From contig JAEWQB010000024.1 in NCBI GenBank assembly GCA_023460395.1, forward strand, positions 124,001 through 188,000: DNA of 64,000 bases, written 5' to 3'. A program made the position numbers and the translations under genes. The notes beneath the pieces were generated by a model. That model was not told where the DNA came from. It ran no database searches and was given only the letters and a program-made list of their open reading frames with translations. Shown one piece after another: positions 26,439 through 35,176 of the stretch; within the stretch, counting starts at the first letter, position 1; each line of letters starts with the position of its first letter. The DNA comes from Pseudomonadota bacterium (lineage in GTDB: Bacteria; Desulfobacterota; Desulfovibrionia; Desulfovibrionales; Desulfovibrionaceae).

Positions 26439-27213
26439 GACAGCAGCCTTTGTGCTTCAGCTTTTCCAGCACCCCTCTTGGGAGAATGCCCTTAACCGAA
26501 TTAATGGCGAGCATGCGGCGCATGATACCCAGTTGGTCCTGCAACGGAATCTTTTTGGGACACACATCCTCACATCCCAGCAAGCCCATGCAGCCGAATA
26601 CGCCCTGATCATTACCAATCACGTCGTAATAATCGTCTTCGCTGCGTTCGTCACGCGGGTCGATGTAGAACCGGGCCACCCGGTTAATGGTAGCCGCACC
26701 CAAGAAATCCTCACGCATACGGGCAGTGCCGCATGCCGCGATGCAGCAGCCGCATTCCACGCACCGGTCCAATTCGAATATCTGCTCTGCCAAGGCGTTT
26801 TCCATGCGGGCTTCTTCGGCCTTGGAATCAAACGCGGTGTCGTCGGAGTGCACCCACGCCTCAATCTTACGGCCTACATCGCGGAACCACGTTCCCGTAT
26901 CCACGGAAAGATCGCCAATGAGCTTGAAGATGGGCAGAGGGTGCAGCACGATGTGCTCCGGCAAATCCTTAGTCTGCGTGTGGCAGGCGAGGCCGGGACG
27001 ACCGTTGATGACCATGCCGCACGAACCGCAGATACCAGCGCGGCAACAGAAGTCAAACTGCACGCTTGGGTCGTGCTGCTCGCGGATGGTGTTCAGCGCG
27101 ATAAACAGTGTCATGGAATCGTATTCGTTCACGAAAAACGACTGCATGTGCGGTACGGAATCCGGGTCCAGCGGATTATAACGGAATACTTCGATATGGA
27201 GTCTACGAGACAT
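26425..27213 (-). CDS. frdB: Fumarate reductase/succinate dehydrogenase iron-sulfur subunit
   Basis: 262 residues. A plant-type [2Fe-2S] domain with CCRAGICGSCGM and a later Cys in GLAC, then the [4Fe-4S]/[3Fe-4S] region with CVECGCCIAAC and CMGLLGCEDVCP, in standard SdhB/FrdB order. Carries electrons between the menaquinone site in FrdC and the flavin in FrdA on the inner face of the membrane. Gene order frdC-frdA-frdB is that of the Wolinella-type dihaem enzyme. Confidence 0.95.
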   Translation of the reverse strand: MSRRLHIEVFRYNPLDPDSVPHMQSFFVNEYDSMTLFIALNTIREQHDPSVQFDFCCRAGICGSCGMVINGRPGLACHTQTKDLPEHIVLHPLPIFKLIGDLSVDTGTWFRDVGRKIEAWVHSDDTAFDSKAEEARMENALAEQIFELDRCVECGCCIAACGTARMREDFLGAATINRVARFYIDPRDERSEDDYYDVIGNDQGVFGCMGLLGCEDVCPKKIPLQDQLGIMRRMLAINSVKGILPRGVLEKLKHKGCCHEKH

Positions 27214-27225
27214 GGCAACCTCCCC

Positions 27226-29124
27226 TTACTTCTTTTTCTCAGATTTGGCGGCGGGCTTTGCCGCAGGTGCGTCCTTGCCGGGCACAACAAACTTTTCCGC
27301 GGGTAAATCCGCCGAAATAATCTTGCCGCCGCCGTAGCCACGGTCACCGGGAGGAAGCTCGTAGTAAGGGGAAGCCTCTTCGTACTTGAGCAGAGGCAGG
27401 TTGTCACCCGGCGTCCAGTACGCGAGAGTGCGGTTCAGCCAGTCTCGGTCATTGCGTTCGGGGTAGTCCTCACGGGTATGCGCCCCGCGCGACTCTGTAC
27501 GCATAAGTGCGCCATACGCGGTGCACAAAGCCAGTTTCAGCATGCCGGGAATACGCAGCGCCATGGACATTTCAGGCGTGAAGCCCTTTGAGGGGGCCTG
27601 CAACCCGATCTTCGCGGAGCGTTCCAGCAGCACCTGCAACTTTTCCACGCCAGCCTTCAGGTCTTTTTCATTACGGAAAATGCCCACATGTTCCATCATC
27701 ACGTCCTGCATCTCATTCCGCAACTGGAAGCAGCTTTCCTTGCCTTTGGAGCAGGAAGCGATGTCTTTGATGCGTTCGGAAACCAGATTGTGGGCCGCTG
27801 TAATGGCGGACGTCTTGAAGTCCACTTCATATCCCTTGAGGAACTTCACGAGCTGCTTGCCGATGTAAGAACCGGCAACCACGGTTTCAGCCAGCGAGTT
27901 GCCGCCCAAGCGGTTAAAGCCATGCATGTCCCAGCAAGCGGATTCTCCGGCGGAGAACAAGCCCTTAAGGCCATATGCCGCGCCGGTTTTGTCCACTCTC
28001 ACTCCGCCCATGGAATAGTGGTGAGTAGGACGCACGGGGATAAGCTGGTGAATGGGGTTCACACCAAGGAAGTTTGTACAAATGTCGTACACTTCACGCA
28101 GCTTGGTGGTAATATGCTTTTCGCCCAGATGGCGAATATCCAGCCACAAATGTTCACTGTAGGGGCTTTGCACGCCAAAGCCTTTGCGGATGTGTTCGAT
28201 CATGCGGCGCGATACCACGTCGCGCGAGGCGAGTTCGGCCTTTTCCGGCTCGTAGTCGGGCATAAACCGATATTCGTTCACGTCCAGCAGCGTTCCGCCG
28301 TCACCACGGCAGCCTTCGGTCACCAGAATATCGGTCGGCACGGTTCCGGTGGGGTGGAACTGCACGGCTTCCATGTTCCCCATGGGCACCATGCCGGTAT
28401 CCAACGCGATAATCTGACCGCCACCATCGCAGATGACGGCGTTGGTGGTGGCACGGTAAATACGTCCGTACCCGCCCGTAGCGATTAACGTGGCTTTCGC
28501 CAGATACGCGAACAGTTCGCCGGTTTTCAGACAACGCACAATGGCGCCCATGCAGCGTTCTCCGTCATGGATAAGCGCTTCCGCCTGCGTGCGGTCGTGA
28601 ATTTTCACCCCGTATTGCAAACACTTGGTATCCAGCGTGTTCAGCACCGAGCGACCGGTGCCGTCAGCGGTGTAGCACGTGCGCCACTTCGCCGTGCCGC
28701 CAAAAGCGCGCGCGTGGATAAGCCCGTGCTTGTCTTTGGCTTCTTCGGCATCGAAAGGCTTGCCGCCCTTGTAATAGGTGTGAGTACCCGCCACCACCCG
28801 GTTCCACGGAACGCCCCAGTGGGCCATCTCCCGCATGACAATGGGGGCCGTATCCGCAAAAATACGGGCCACTTCCTGATCACAGCCCCAGTCCGAGCCT
28901 TTCACCGTATCGGCGAAGTGGACGTCCGGGCTATCACCCTTACCCATAACAGCGTTGCCCAAAGCCGCCTGCATGCCACCCTGTGCCGCAGACGAATGCG
29001 AACGGCGGGGGGGCACGATGGAAAGACAGGTTACATCGAAACCGGCCATAGCCGCTTCCACGGCCACGCGTTCCCCGGCGAGGCCTGCACCGATGCAGAG
29101 AAGGTCGGTATATAAGGTCTGCAT
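27226..29124 (-). CDS. frdA: Fumarate reductase/succinate dehydrogenase flavoprotein subunit
   Basis: 632 residues. FAD-binding N-terminus (LLCIGAGLAGERVAVEAA), the covalent-flavin histidine region RSHSSAAQGGMQAALGN, the substrate motif QFHPTGTVPTDILVTEGCRGDGG, and PTHHYSMGGVRVD plus GLFSAGESACWDMHGFNRLGGNS. Length and insertions fit the epsilonproteobacterial/Desulfovibrio fumarate reductase branch. In sulfate reducers this enzyme runs as fumarate reductase or succinate dehydrogenase depending on conditions. The C-terminus ends in a Lys/Ala-rich tail. Confidence 0.95.
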   Translation of the reverse strand: MQTLYTDLLCIGAGLAGERVAVEAAMAGFDVTCLSIVPPRRSHSSAAQGGMQAALGNAVMGKGDSPDVHFADTVKGSDWGCDQEVARIFADTAPIVMREMAHWGVPWNRVVAGTHTYYKGGKPFDAEEAKDKHGLIHARAFGGTAKWRTCYTADGTGRSVLNTLDTKCLQYGVKIHDRTQAEALIHDGERCMGAIVRCLKTGELFAYLAKATLIATGGYGRIYRATTNAVICDGGGQIIALDTGMVPMGNMEAVQFHPTGTVPTDILVTEGCRGDGGTLLDVNEYRFMPDYEPEKAELASRDVVSRRMIEHIRKGFGVQSPYSEHLWLDIRHLGEKHITTKLREVYDICTNFLGVNPIHQLIPVRPTHHYSMGGVRVDKTGAAYGLKGLFSAGESACWDMHGFNRLGGNSLAETVVAGSYIGKQLVKFLKGYEVDFKTSAITAAHNLVSERIKDIASCSKGKESCFQLRNEMQDVMMEHVGIFRNEKDLKAGVEKLQVLLERSAKIGLQAPSKGFTPEMSMALRIPGMLKLALCTAYGALMRTESRGAHTREDYPERNDRDWLNRTLAYWTPGDNLPLLKYEEASPYYELPPGDRGYGGGKIISADLPAEKFVVPGKDAPAAKPAAKSEKKK

Positions 29125-29136
29125 GTGGAACTCCTC

Positions 29137-29790
29137 TTAGATGGTCAGAAGGGAAAGGCGAACGTGCGTCAGGAAACTGATGACCGCTGCGATGACCAGC
29201 AGATACACCATGTATCGGCGATACTTGGGACGGTTGGCCCGCGTAACAAAGGCCACCTTCACGCCTATGCGATACAGCCCGATGACGATGTGAAGCGCCA
29301 CTGCCACAAAGAGGATAATGTAAAAGGGCATCCAGCCGCCCTGCTGAATACGCGTCGCGCTGTCGGCGGCGGTAATGGGCAGCGAATCAAGCATGGTATA
29401 GATGTGAATACTGGCCATGACTAAAATAAAGATGGCCGAAAATACCTGCACCAGCCACAGGGTGGTGTCGGTATGGTGCATCATTTTGGAATGTGTGCGG
29501 AAGGCGATATATTCCTTCTGCCGGAAGGGCATTTTACGCGCTCCCAAAATGAAATGACCAACCATAAGCAGAAGAATGATGGGTCCGCCTATCTGCACGA
29601 GATACAGCTCCTCGAACAACCAAGCGAGGCCGTTCATCAGCTTGGGGCTGATGATGACGCTTCCCACGAACAGCATGTGCATTCCCACGAACACCGCCAA
29701 GATAAAGCCGGTAAGCATCATCAGGACATCCAGGCGGCCCGACAGCTTCGTCTTCGGGGGCACATGAAGCGTCACGTTGTGTTCACTCAT
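29137..29790 (-). CDS. frdC: Fumarate reductase dihaem cytochrome b membrane subunit
   Basis: 217 residues from the ATG at 29790, with GGAGGAG nine bases upstream; a longer frame to 30051 crosses the sigma-54 promoter and is not real. Five hydrophobic segments with His residues inside or near several helices (GMHMLF, VGHFILG, MASIHIYTM, VALHIVIGLY), as in the dihaem cytochrome b of Wolinella-type quinol:fumarate reductases. Anchors FrdAB and exchanges electrons with menaquinone. First gene of the frd-fum-mae operon. Confidence 0.9.
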   Translation of the reverse strand: MSEHNVTLHVPPKTKLSGRLDVLMMLTGFILAVFVGMHMLFVGSVIISPKLMNGLAWLFEELYLVQIGGPIILLLMVGHFILGARKMPFRQKEYIAFRTHSKMMHHTDTTLWLVQVFSAIFILVMASIHIYTMLDSLPITAADSATRIQQGGWMPFYIILFVAVALHIVIGLYRIGVKVAFVTRANRPKYRRYMVYLLVIAAVISFLTHVRLSLLTI

Positions 29791-29969
29791 TTGGACAACT
29801 CCTCCATATTGGGTGATGAATCTCAGGGCCGTGCACGCACAAGGCCCTGCGGCAACAACACAACCAGCAGGCAAAGGAGGACACGACCACGCCTCTCCGG
29901 GCAGGACACCCGGTGGCAACAAGACGTGGCATGATCTACAAACAACCCTCCTCAGCTCTACATGGTATA

Positions 29970-29985
29970 AGCACGGTTTGTGCCA
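29970..29985 (-). promoter_or_regulatory. Sigma-54 promoter of the frd-fum-mae operon
   Basis: TGGCAC-AAACC-GTGCT on the minus strand, with a consensus -24 element and the -12 GC at correct spacing, about 180 bases before frdC and directly downstream of a sigma-54 regulator gene. Confidence 0.8.
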
Positions 29986-30056
29986 AAAAAGACAAGAATA
30001 TAATACCCCGTCTGTGGCAAGGATTTTCAATAATTTTGGTTGAATGCTCAATTTTT

Positions 30057-30073
30057 TTCTTATCTGGCAAGAG
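30057..30073. promoter_or_regulatory. Putative enhancer site 1 for the frd regulator
   Basis: TTCTTA-TCTGG-CAAGAG, an imperfect palindrome of the form TTCYTR-N5-CAAGAR, about 80 bp upstream of the sigma-54 promoter. Confidence 0.5.
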
Positions 30074-30078
30074 GCTTT

Positions 30079-30095
30079 TTCCTGCCGGACAAGAA
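30079..30095. promoter_or_regulatory. Putative enhancer site 2 for the frd regulator
   Basis: TTCCTG-CCGGA-CAAGAA, the same palindrome, 22 bp (two helical turns) from site 1. A further half-site TTCCTG begins at 30098. Confidence 0.55.
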
Positions 30096-30125
30096 AATTC
30101 CTGTCTAAGAAGAAGGCGGTGGAGT

Positions 30126-31646
30126 TTACACACCCTGCAAGGAAAGCCCGTGCTTTTTCAGCAGGGCATACAGCCGTGACTGGGAAAGCCCGGAGCGCTG
30201 AACAGCCTCTTTCATATTGCCGTCAGTGCTGGAGAGTAAGGCCATAAGATAGTCGCGTTCCGCTTCTGCCACGGCAACGTCCCGATACTCCGCCAAAGGC
30301 GGTAAATCACGTGCGGACCGCACTGTTGACCGAAGAGATGTGGCTACCGCAGGCTCTTGCTTCACCTGTGGTCGCACGCCAGCAAGCAGGGTAGGCACTC
30401 CGGCAAGGGGCAACGGGCTTTTTTCCCGACCATTCAGCCGGACGTCCGGGCCGGGTGAGGCAATACGGCTGCGGGCCACAGCCGCGCGCACGGAAGGCGG
30501 CAGGTGTTTGGAAAAGAGAGTGGAATCCTGCCCCGCCGCGGCAATGGCGTGCTCCACCGCATGCACCAGTTCCCGCACATTGCCGGGCCAGTCGCATGCC
30601 TCAAGGGTTTCCAAAAAGTCCGGGTCACACCCTTTGCGCATAAGCTCCGCCCGGTCACACAGCCTGTTCACATAGTGTCCGGCAAGCGCCCGAATATCTT
30701 CCTTGCGCTCCCGGAGCGGCGGCACGTCAATGCGCACGCTTTGCAGACGGAAAAGCAGATCACTGCGAAACGTCCCCTCGCTGACCATGGCGGAAAGATC
30801 GCGGTTGGTAGCCGCCACCAACCGGAAATTACTATGCACTTCCACTCCACTGCCAATGGGCCGCACGGTACGCTCTTGCAACGCACGCAGGAAAGCCCGC
30901 TGCATGGTCAGCGGCAGTTCCCCCACTTCGTCCAAAAACAAGGTGCCGCCATCCGCCCGCACCACAAGTCCGGGCTGATTTTGCTCCGCACCGGTAAACG
31001 CGCCTTTGCGATGACCAAAGAGGATGGATTCCACCAAATTTTCCGGCAACGCGGCACAGTCCACCACCACAAAAGGCTTGGCGCTGCGTGCGCTGTTTTC
31101 ATGAATGGCGCGGGCGAAAAGTTCTTTTCCTGTGCCTGTTTCTCCGATGATCAGGACGTTGGATTCACCCCACGCGGCCTGCGCGACCATGTCCAGCGCG
31201 CGGGCAAGCCCCACACTGTCCCCCACAATATGTTCGCGTCGCAACGCCCGGATGGGCTGGCACCCGGCCGCGCCCGTCCGTTCGCGCCGGTAATCAAGAG
31301 CCCGCTTGAGGGTAAGGGAAATTTTCTGAAGGGAATCAGTCTTTTCTATGTAATCCCACGCACCGTTGGTAATTGCCAGTTCCGCACCGTCAGGATCGCC
31401 CTCGCCGGTGATAATTATCACCTCCGGCGAGGAAGGACACCGAGCAAGGTCCGCCAGTATGGACAACCCATTACCGTCCGGCAGATTAACATCCAGAAAC
31501 ACCGCGTCAAACGAATCCCGCCGGGCAAGGGCAAGGCCCTCCTCCATGGTTTCCGCCTGCGCGGCATCGTGCCCCATACGCCGCACCGCTCTGGTCAGGG
31601 CGTAGCGCATGGACTCGTCATCATCAATAATGAGTACTCGGATCAT
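30126..31646 (-). CDS. Sigma-54-dependent response regulator (controls C4-dicarboxylate operon, inferred)
   Basis: 506 residues, same architecture as the LurR-like protein: receiver with D8-D10, D52 and K102, AAA+ domain with GETGTGKE (about 168-175) and GAFTGA (215-220), Pro/Arg-rich linker, C-terminal Fis-type helix-turn-helix (GNMKEAVQRSGLSQSRLYALLKKHG). The receiver is strikingly similar to the LurR-like one (for example LDVNLPDGNGLSIL against LDIRLPDGNGLTVL), so the two are paralogues. Its start overlaps the end of the kinase gene by 23 bases. The operon downstream has a sigma-54 promoter and tandem palindromes, so it is the likely target. Confidence 0.88.
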   Translation of the reverse strand: MIRVLIIDDDESMRYALTRAVRRMGHDAAQAETMEEGLALARRDSFDAVFLDVNLPDGNGLSILADLARCPSSPEVIIITGEGDPDGAELAITNGAWDYIEKTDSLQKISLTLKRALDYRRERTGAAGCQPIRALRREHIVGDSVGLARALDMVAQAAWGESNVLIIGETGTGKELFARAIHENSARSAKPFVVVDCAALPENLVESILFGHRKGAFTGAEQNQPGLVVRADGGTLFLDEVGELPLTMQRAFLRALQERTVRPIGSGVEVHSNFRLVAATNRDLSAMVSEGTFRSDLLFRLQSVRIDVPPLRERKEDIRALAGHYVNRLCDRAELMRKGCDPDFLETLEACDWPGNVRELVHAVEHAIAAAGQDSTLFSKHLPPSVRAAVARSRIASPGPDVRLNGREKSPLPLAGVPTLLAGVRPQVKQEPAVATSLRSTVRSARDLPPLAEYRDVAVAEAERDYLMALLSSTDGNMKEAVQRSGLSQSRLYALLKKHGLSLQGV

Positions 31647-33561
31647 CGTCAGCCTCGTCTATGTCAGGCAAAGGGGGAGCCGCCACCTTCCGGTCATCCA
31701 ACAACCTGCGCACCGCGCCGCAAAGCTCCGCTGTTTCAAAGGGCTTGGTAAAAAATGCGGAAACCCCCACGGTCTTCCAGTCCTTGGGCACACGCGGCAA
31801 CAACCCGCTCCCCTCAAATCCGCTGTAGAGGATAACCGGAAGGCCGGGGCGCAGACGATGTATCTCCCGCGTCAGTTCCACTCCCGTCAGCGTGGGCATC
31901 ATGTAATCCGTCAGCATCAGGTCCACGCCGTCTGGATCGGCGGAGAAATAGTCAAGCGCTTCCGGGCTGCCGGTTTTAGTTACCACGTCATACCCCAGCC
32001 GAGAAAAGAGCTTGCCCACGGAGTAGGCCATATCTTCGTCGTCATCCACTAGAAGCAGGGTTTCGCTTCCCCGCTGTAATACGGGAATCTCTTCTCGTAC
32101 TTCACGGTCTTCAGCCATGCCGCTGCACGGTAAATACACGCTGAAGGTGCTGCCCCGTCCCGGCAGAGTCTGCACGGCAATGGCGCCGCCGTGCATTTTT
32201 ACAATGGAGAGCGACATGGAAAGGCCAAGTCCCGTGCCGCCGCTTTTTTTACGGGTAGTATAAAAGGGGTCGAAAATATGCTTTGCCACTACCGGTTTCA
32301 TGCCCACCCCCGTGTCGGTCACCGCGAGCAGCACGTAGGAGCCGGGAGGTAACGCCAGTGCGCGGGCCGCCTCGCGTCCCAGTTCCTCCACATCCAGCGT
32401 GACCGTGAGCACCCCTTTCATTCCGCGCATGGATTGCTCTGCGTTGGTGCACAGGTTCATGACCACTTGAAGCAGTTGATCCGGGTCCGCCATAACCTGA
32501 GCCGACGGATGCCGCATATTCAACCGGACGGAAATGGTAGCGGGAATGAACGTCTGCAAAAGTTGCATGCATTCTTTCACCACGGCCTGCATGGTAACAG
32601 CGTGGCGGGGAGCGTCTGTGCGGCGGCTGAACGCCTTGATACGCTTAACTAAATTTTTCCCCCGCCGCGCCGCCTTAAGCACGTGGCGCAAATCTTCATG
32701 CACGGGGCTGCTCTCCGGGGTATCCGCCAAAGCAAGTTCACTGCATGCGGTAATGGCCCCCAAAATATTATTGAAATCGTGCGCTATGCCCCCGGCAAAA
32801 ATACCTATGGCCTCCATTTTCTGCGCATGCCGCAATTCTTTTTCCATCTGTTTCCACGGCTTGAGAATACTGTTCACCATCATCAGACTGGTGGGCAGCA
32901 CAATAAGAATGAGCACCAGAATGGTTCCCGTGCTCACGGTGAGAATGGCGTTATGCAGATGCGCGTCCAAACGCGCGGTAAGTTTGCGCTGCTCCGCCTC
33001 AATGGCGTCTATGTAAATACCTGTAGCCAGCCAGAAAGACGTGCCCGGTATCATTTGCGCATAAACCAGCTTGGGGGCTATTTCCCCGCTGATGGGCTTA
33101 TTAAAAAAGTACGTTACGTAACCGCCACCCTGCCTGACTTTTTCAGACAGCGCGGCGATATAGGCGTGCCCCTGCGTATCTTCGTGCTCATACCGATTGG
33201 TACCCTGAAATTCGGGATACAGGGGGTGGGCCACATTTACCCCCGCGAGATCATAAATAAAATAGTAGCCCATTTCTTCATAGCGGATAGAGGCGATAGT
33301 CTCCCGCAGGACGTGGCGCGGGTCTACTCCCGCAGCGCGGGCGTCTGCCGCCACTTCACCCAACACAGAGCCAAGAGACTGCACGGACTGCCGCAAGGTG
33401 CGCTCGTACCCGTTCAGCATGGCGGACTTGGCTTCGGTGATAGCGTCGGACTCCACCTTTCCCATAAAATAGGTGTAGGTCACGCCTATCGCCGAGGCAA
33501 ATACCATCATAAACAACAGCAGCAGGCCGATGCGGCTTGCGATAGTCACATTCTTCTGCAT
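31624..33561 (-). CDS. Hybrid sensor histidine kinase with Cache domain
   Basis: 645 residues. Membrane segment near 10-30, periplasmic single-Cache domain (YYFIYDLAGVNVAHPLYPEFQGTN ... GTSFWLATGIYIDA), second membrane segment near 205-228, HisKA with GGIAHDFNNILGA (His near 262), HATPase (NLCTNAEQ, DTGVGM, GTGLGLSMSL), and a C-terminal receiver (LLLVDDDEDM, MLTDYMMPTLTG). Single-Cache kinases often sense small organic acids; with the fumarate reductase operon nearby a C4-dicarboxylate is the natural guess, not shown by sequence. It overlaps and presumably phosphorylates the sigma-54 regulator. Confidence 0.88.
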   Translation of the reverse strand: MQKNVTIASRIGLLLLFMMVFASAIGVTYTYFMGKVESDAITEAKSAMLNGYERTLRQSVQSLGSVLGEVAADARAAGVDPRHVLRETIASIRYEEMGYYFIYDLAGVNVAHPLYPEFQGTNRYEHEDTQGHAYIAALSEKVRQGGGYVTYFFNKPISGEIAPKLVYAQMIPGTSFWLATGIYIDAIEAEQRKLTARLDAHLHNAILTVSTGTILVLILIVLPTSLMMVNSILKPWKQMEKELRHAQKMEAIGIFAGGIAHDFNNILGAITACSELALADTPESSPVHEDLRHVLKAARRGKNLVKRIKAFSRRTDAPRHAVTMQAVVKECMQLLQTFIPATISVRLNMRHPSAQVMADPDQLLQVVMNLCTNAEQSMRGMKGVLTVTLDVEELGREAARALALPPGSYVLLAVTDTGVGMKPVVAKHIFDPFYTTRKKSGGTGLGLSMSLSIVKMHGGAIAVQTLPGRGSTFSVYLPCSGMAEDREVREEIPVLQRGSETLLLVDDDEDMAYSVGKLFSRLGYDVVTKTGSPEALDYFSADPDGVDLMLTDYMMPTLTGVELTREIHRLRPGLPVILYSGFEGSGLLPRVPKDWKTVGVSAFFTKPFETAELCGAVRRLLDDRKVAAPPLPDIDEADDDPSTHY

Positions 33562-33910
33562 ACCCCTTTCCTATGGTCGACACGCTTCCCTTGCAGGCTC
33601 CGGTTCCCCATTCCGGTACCGTATGGGGTATGCCAATACACCATAAAAGTACAGGGACAGGGGTGCCGCCCGTGGCAAGGCAAACCGGCTTGCCGCGCAC
33701 GTTGTCCGCATGCCTCCCGCATGCGCTTTTCGCCCCTCTCTGCCGGGAACTTTGGGAGAACAAAAACGCAGCACCACACTATTTTCACAAAACCCCTTGC
33801 AACAGTACGATATATATGGTAAAAAATATTAATCCTTGCTTTTTTCGCAAGAACTTGCTAACGAGGGCGATTCCAATTGCACACTCTTTTCCTATACGGA
33901 GACGACGCCA
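33562..33910. other. Intergenic region between divergent genes
   Basis: No credible gene. It holds a short hairpin GGCAA-ACCGGC-TTGCC (33679-33694) and, nearer the ligase gene, an A/T-rich stretch with TTGCAA and TATATA-like elements that could be a sigma-70 promoter. No sigma-54 pattern was seen. Confidence 0.4.
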
Positions 33911-35176
33911 ATGACTCGTAAAGATCGTACCGAGGGCATATATAGCCGCCGCGAAGTGCTTGATGACAGCGAGCGCCGCCAATATTATCTGATCCAGCTC
34001 AAAGACTTGCTCTCTTACGCCTATCGGTATTCCGAAGACGTGAAGAAGCGCTTTGACCGCGCCCAGTTTCAGGTGGAAAAGTTCAAAACCCTTTCCGACC
34101 TCAAACACATTCCCATCCTTAAGAAGAAAGAACTTATCTTCCTTCAGTCCATGGGCCCCCGTCTGGGCGGTCTGCTGACCAAAGATCTGGGTGAGTTGAA
34201 GCGCGTCTTCCTTTCTCCCGGTCCCATCTTCGACCCCGAAGACCGCACCGATGATTACTGGGGCTACACGGAAGGCTTTTACTCCGCAGGGTTCCGCTCC
34301 GGTGACGTGGCGCAGATTACCTTCAACTACCACCTTGCTCCCGCAGGCCTGATGTTTGAAGAGCCTCTGCGCAACTTAGGCTGCGCCACCATTCCCGCCG
34401 GGCCGGGCAACGCCGCCACCCAACTGGAAATTATGCAGAAGCTGCGCGTGACCGGCTATGTGGGCACCCCCAGCTATCTTATGCACCTCGCCCAAAAGGC
34501 CGAAGAAAAGGGGCTTAATCTGCGCAAGGACATGTTCCTTGAGGTGGCGTTTGTCACCGGTGAAAAAATTTCGGAAAAAATGCGCTCGCAGTTGGAAAAG
34601 AAGTTCGACCTTCTCATGCGGCAGGGTTACGGCACTGCGGACGTGGGCTGCATTGGCTACGAATGTTTCCACAAAACCGGTCTGCATATTGCCAACCGCG
34701 CCTATGTGGAAATCTGCCATCCTGACACGGGCATTCCGCTCAAGGACGGCGAAGTAGGCGAAATCGTGGTCACGGCCTTCAACAAAACCTATCCGCTTAT
34801 CCGGTTAGCCACGGGCGACCTTGGCTACATTGACCGCTCCCCCTGCGCGTGCGGTCGCACCTCGCCCCGCATAGGCTCCATTGTGGGCCGCGTGGATACC
34901 ACCGCCCGCATTAAGGGCATGTTCGTGTACCCGCATCAGGTGGAGCAGGTTATGGCCCGCTTTGATGAAGTGAAGCGCTGGCAGATTGAAGTCACCAACC
35001 CCGGTGGCATCGATGAAATGATCCTGTACATTGAAGCAAGCAACTTCAAACGCGAAGACGAACTGCTGCATCAGTTCCGTGAAAAGATTAAGCTGCGCCC
35101 GCAGCTCAAGATTCTCACGCCCGGCTCGCTTCCCCCGCAGATTCGTCCCATTGAGGACAAGCGGATATGGGATTAA
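33911..35176 (+). CDS. Phenylacetate-CoA ligase/coenzyme F390 synthetase-like adenylating protein
   Basis: 421 residues from the ATG at 33911 (CGGAG upstream); a longer frame from 33836 lacks a ribosome site. PaaK family features: N-terminal region with LKHIPILKKKELIFLQ, YGTADVGCIGYEC, the ATP-binding LIRLATGDLGYIDRSPCACGRTSPRIGSIVGRVD, and the C-terminal lid RIKGMFVYPHQVEQVMARFDEVKRW. The family activates carboxylic acids as adenylates and thioesters; the substrate here is unknown. It overlaps the ChaN-PDZ lipoprotein gene by 10 bases. Confidence 0.85.
   Translation: MTRKDRTEGIYSRREVLDDSERRQYYLIQLKDLLSYAYRYSEDVKKRFDRAQFQVEKFKTLSDLKHIPILKKKELIFLQSMGPRLGGLLTKDLGELKRVFLSPGPIFDPEDRTDDYWGYTEGFYSAGFRSGDVAQITFNYHLAPAGLMFEEPLRNLGCATIPAGPGNAATQLEIMQKLRVTGYVGTPSYLMHLAQKAEEKGLNLRKDMFLEVAFVTGEKISEKMRSQLEKKFDLLMRQGYGTADVGCIGYECFHKTGLHIANRAYVEICHPDTGIPLKDGEVGEIVVTAFNKTYPLIRLATGDLGYIDRSPCACGRTSPRIGSIVGRVDTTARIKGMFVYPHQVEQVMARFDEVKRWQIEVTNPGGIDEMILYIEASNFKREDELLHQFREKIKLRPQLKILTPGSLPPQIRPIEDKRIWD

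Noticed and set aside
33130..33150. LurR-like half-site inside the Cache kinase gene
   Set aside because: One arm only (TCAGACAG side), within coding sequence and far from a sigma-54 promoter.
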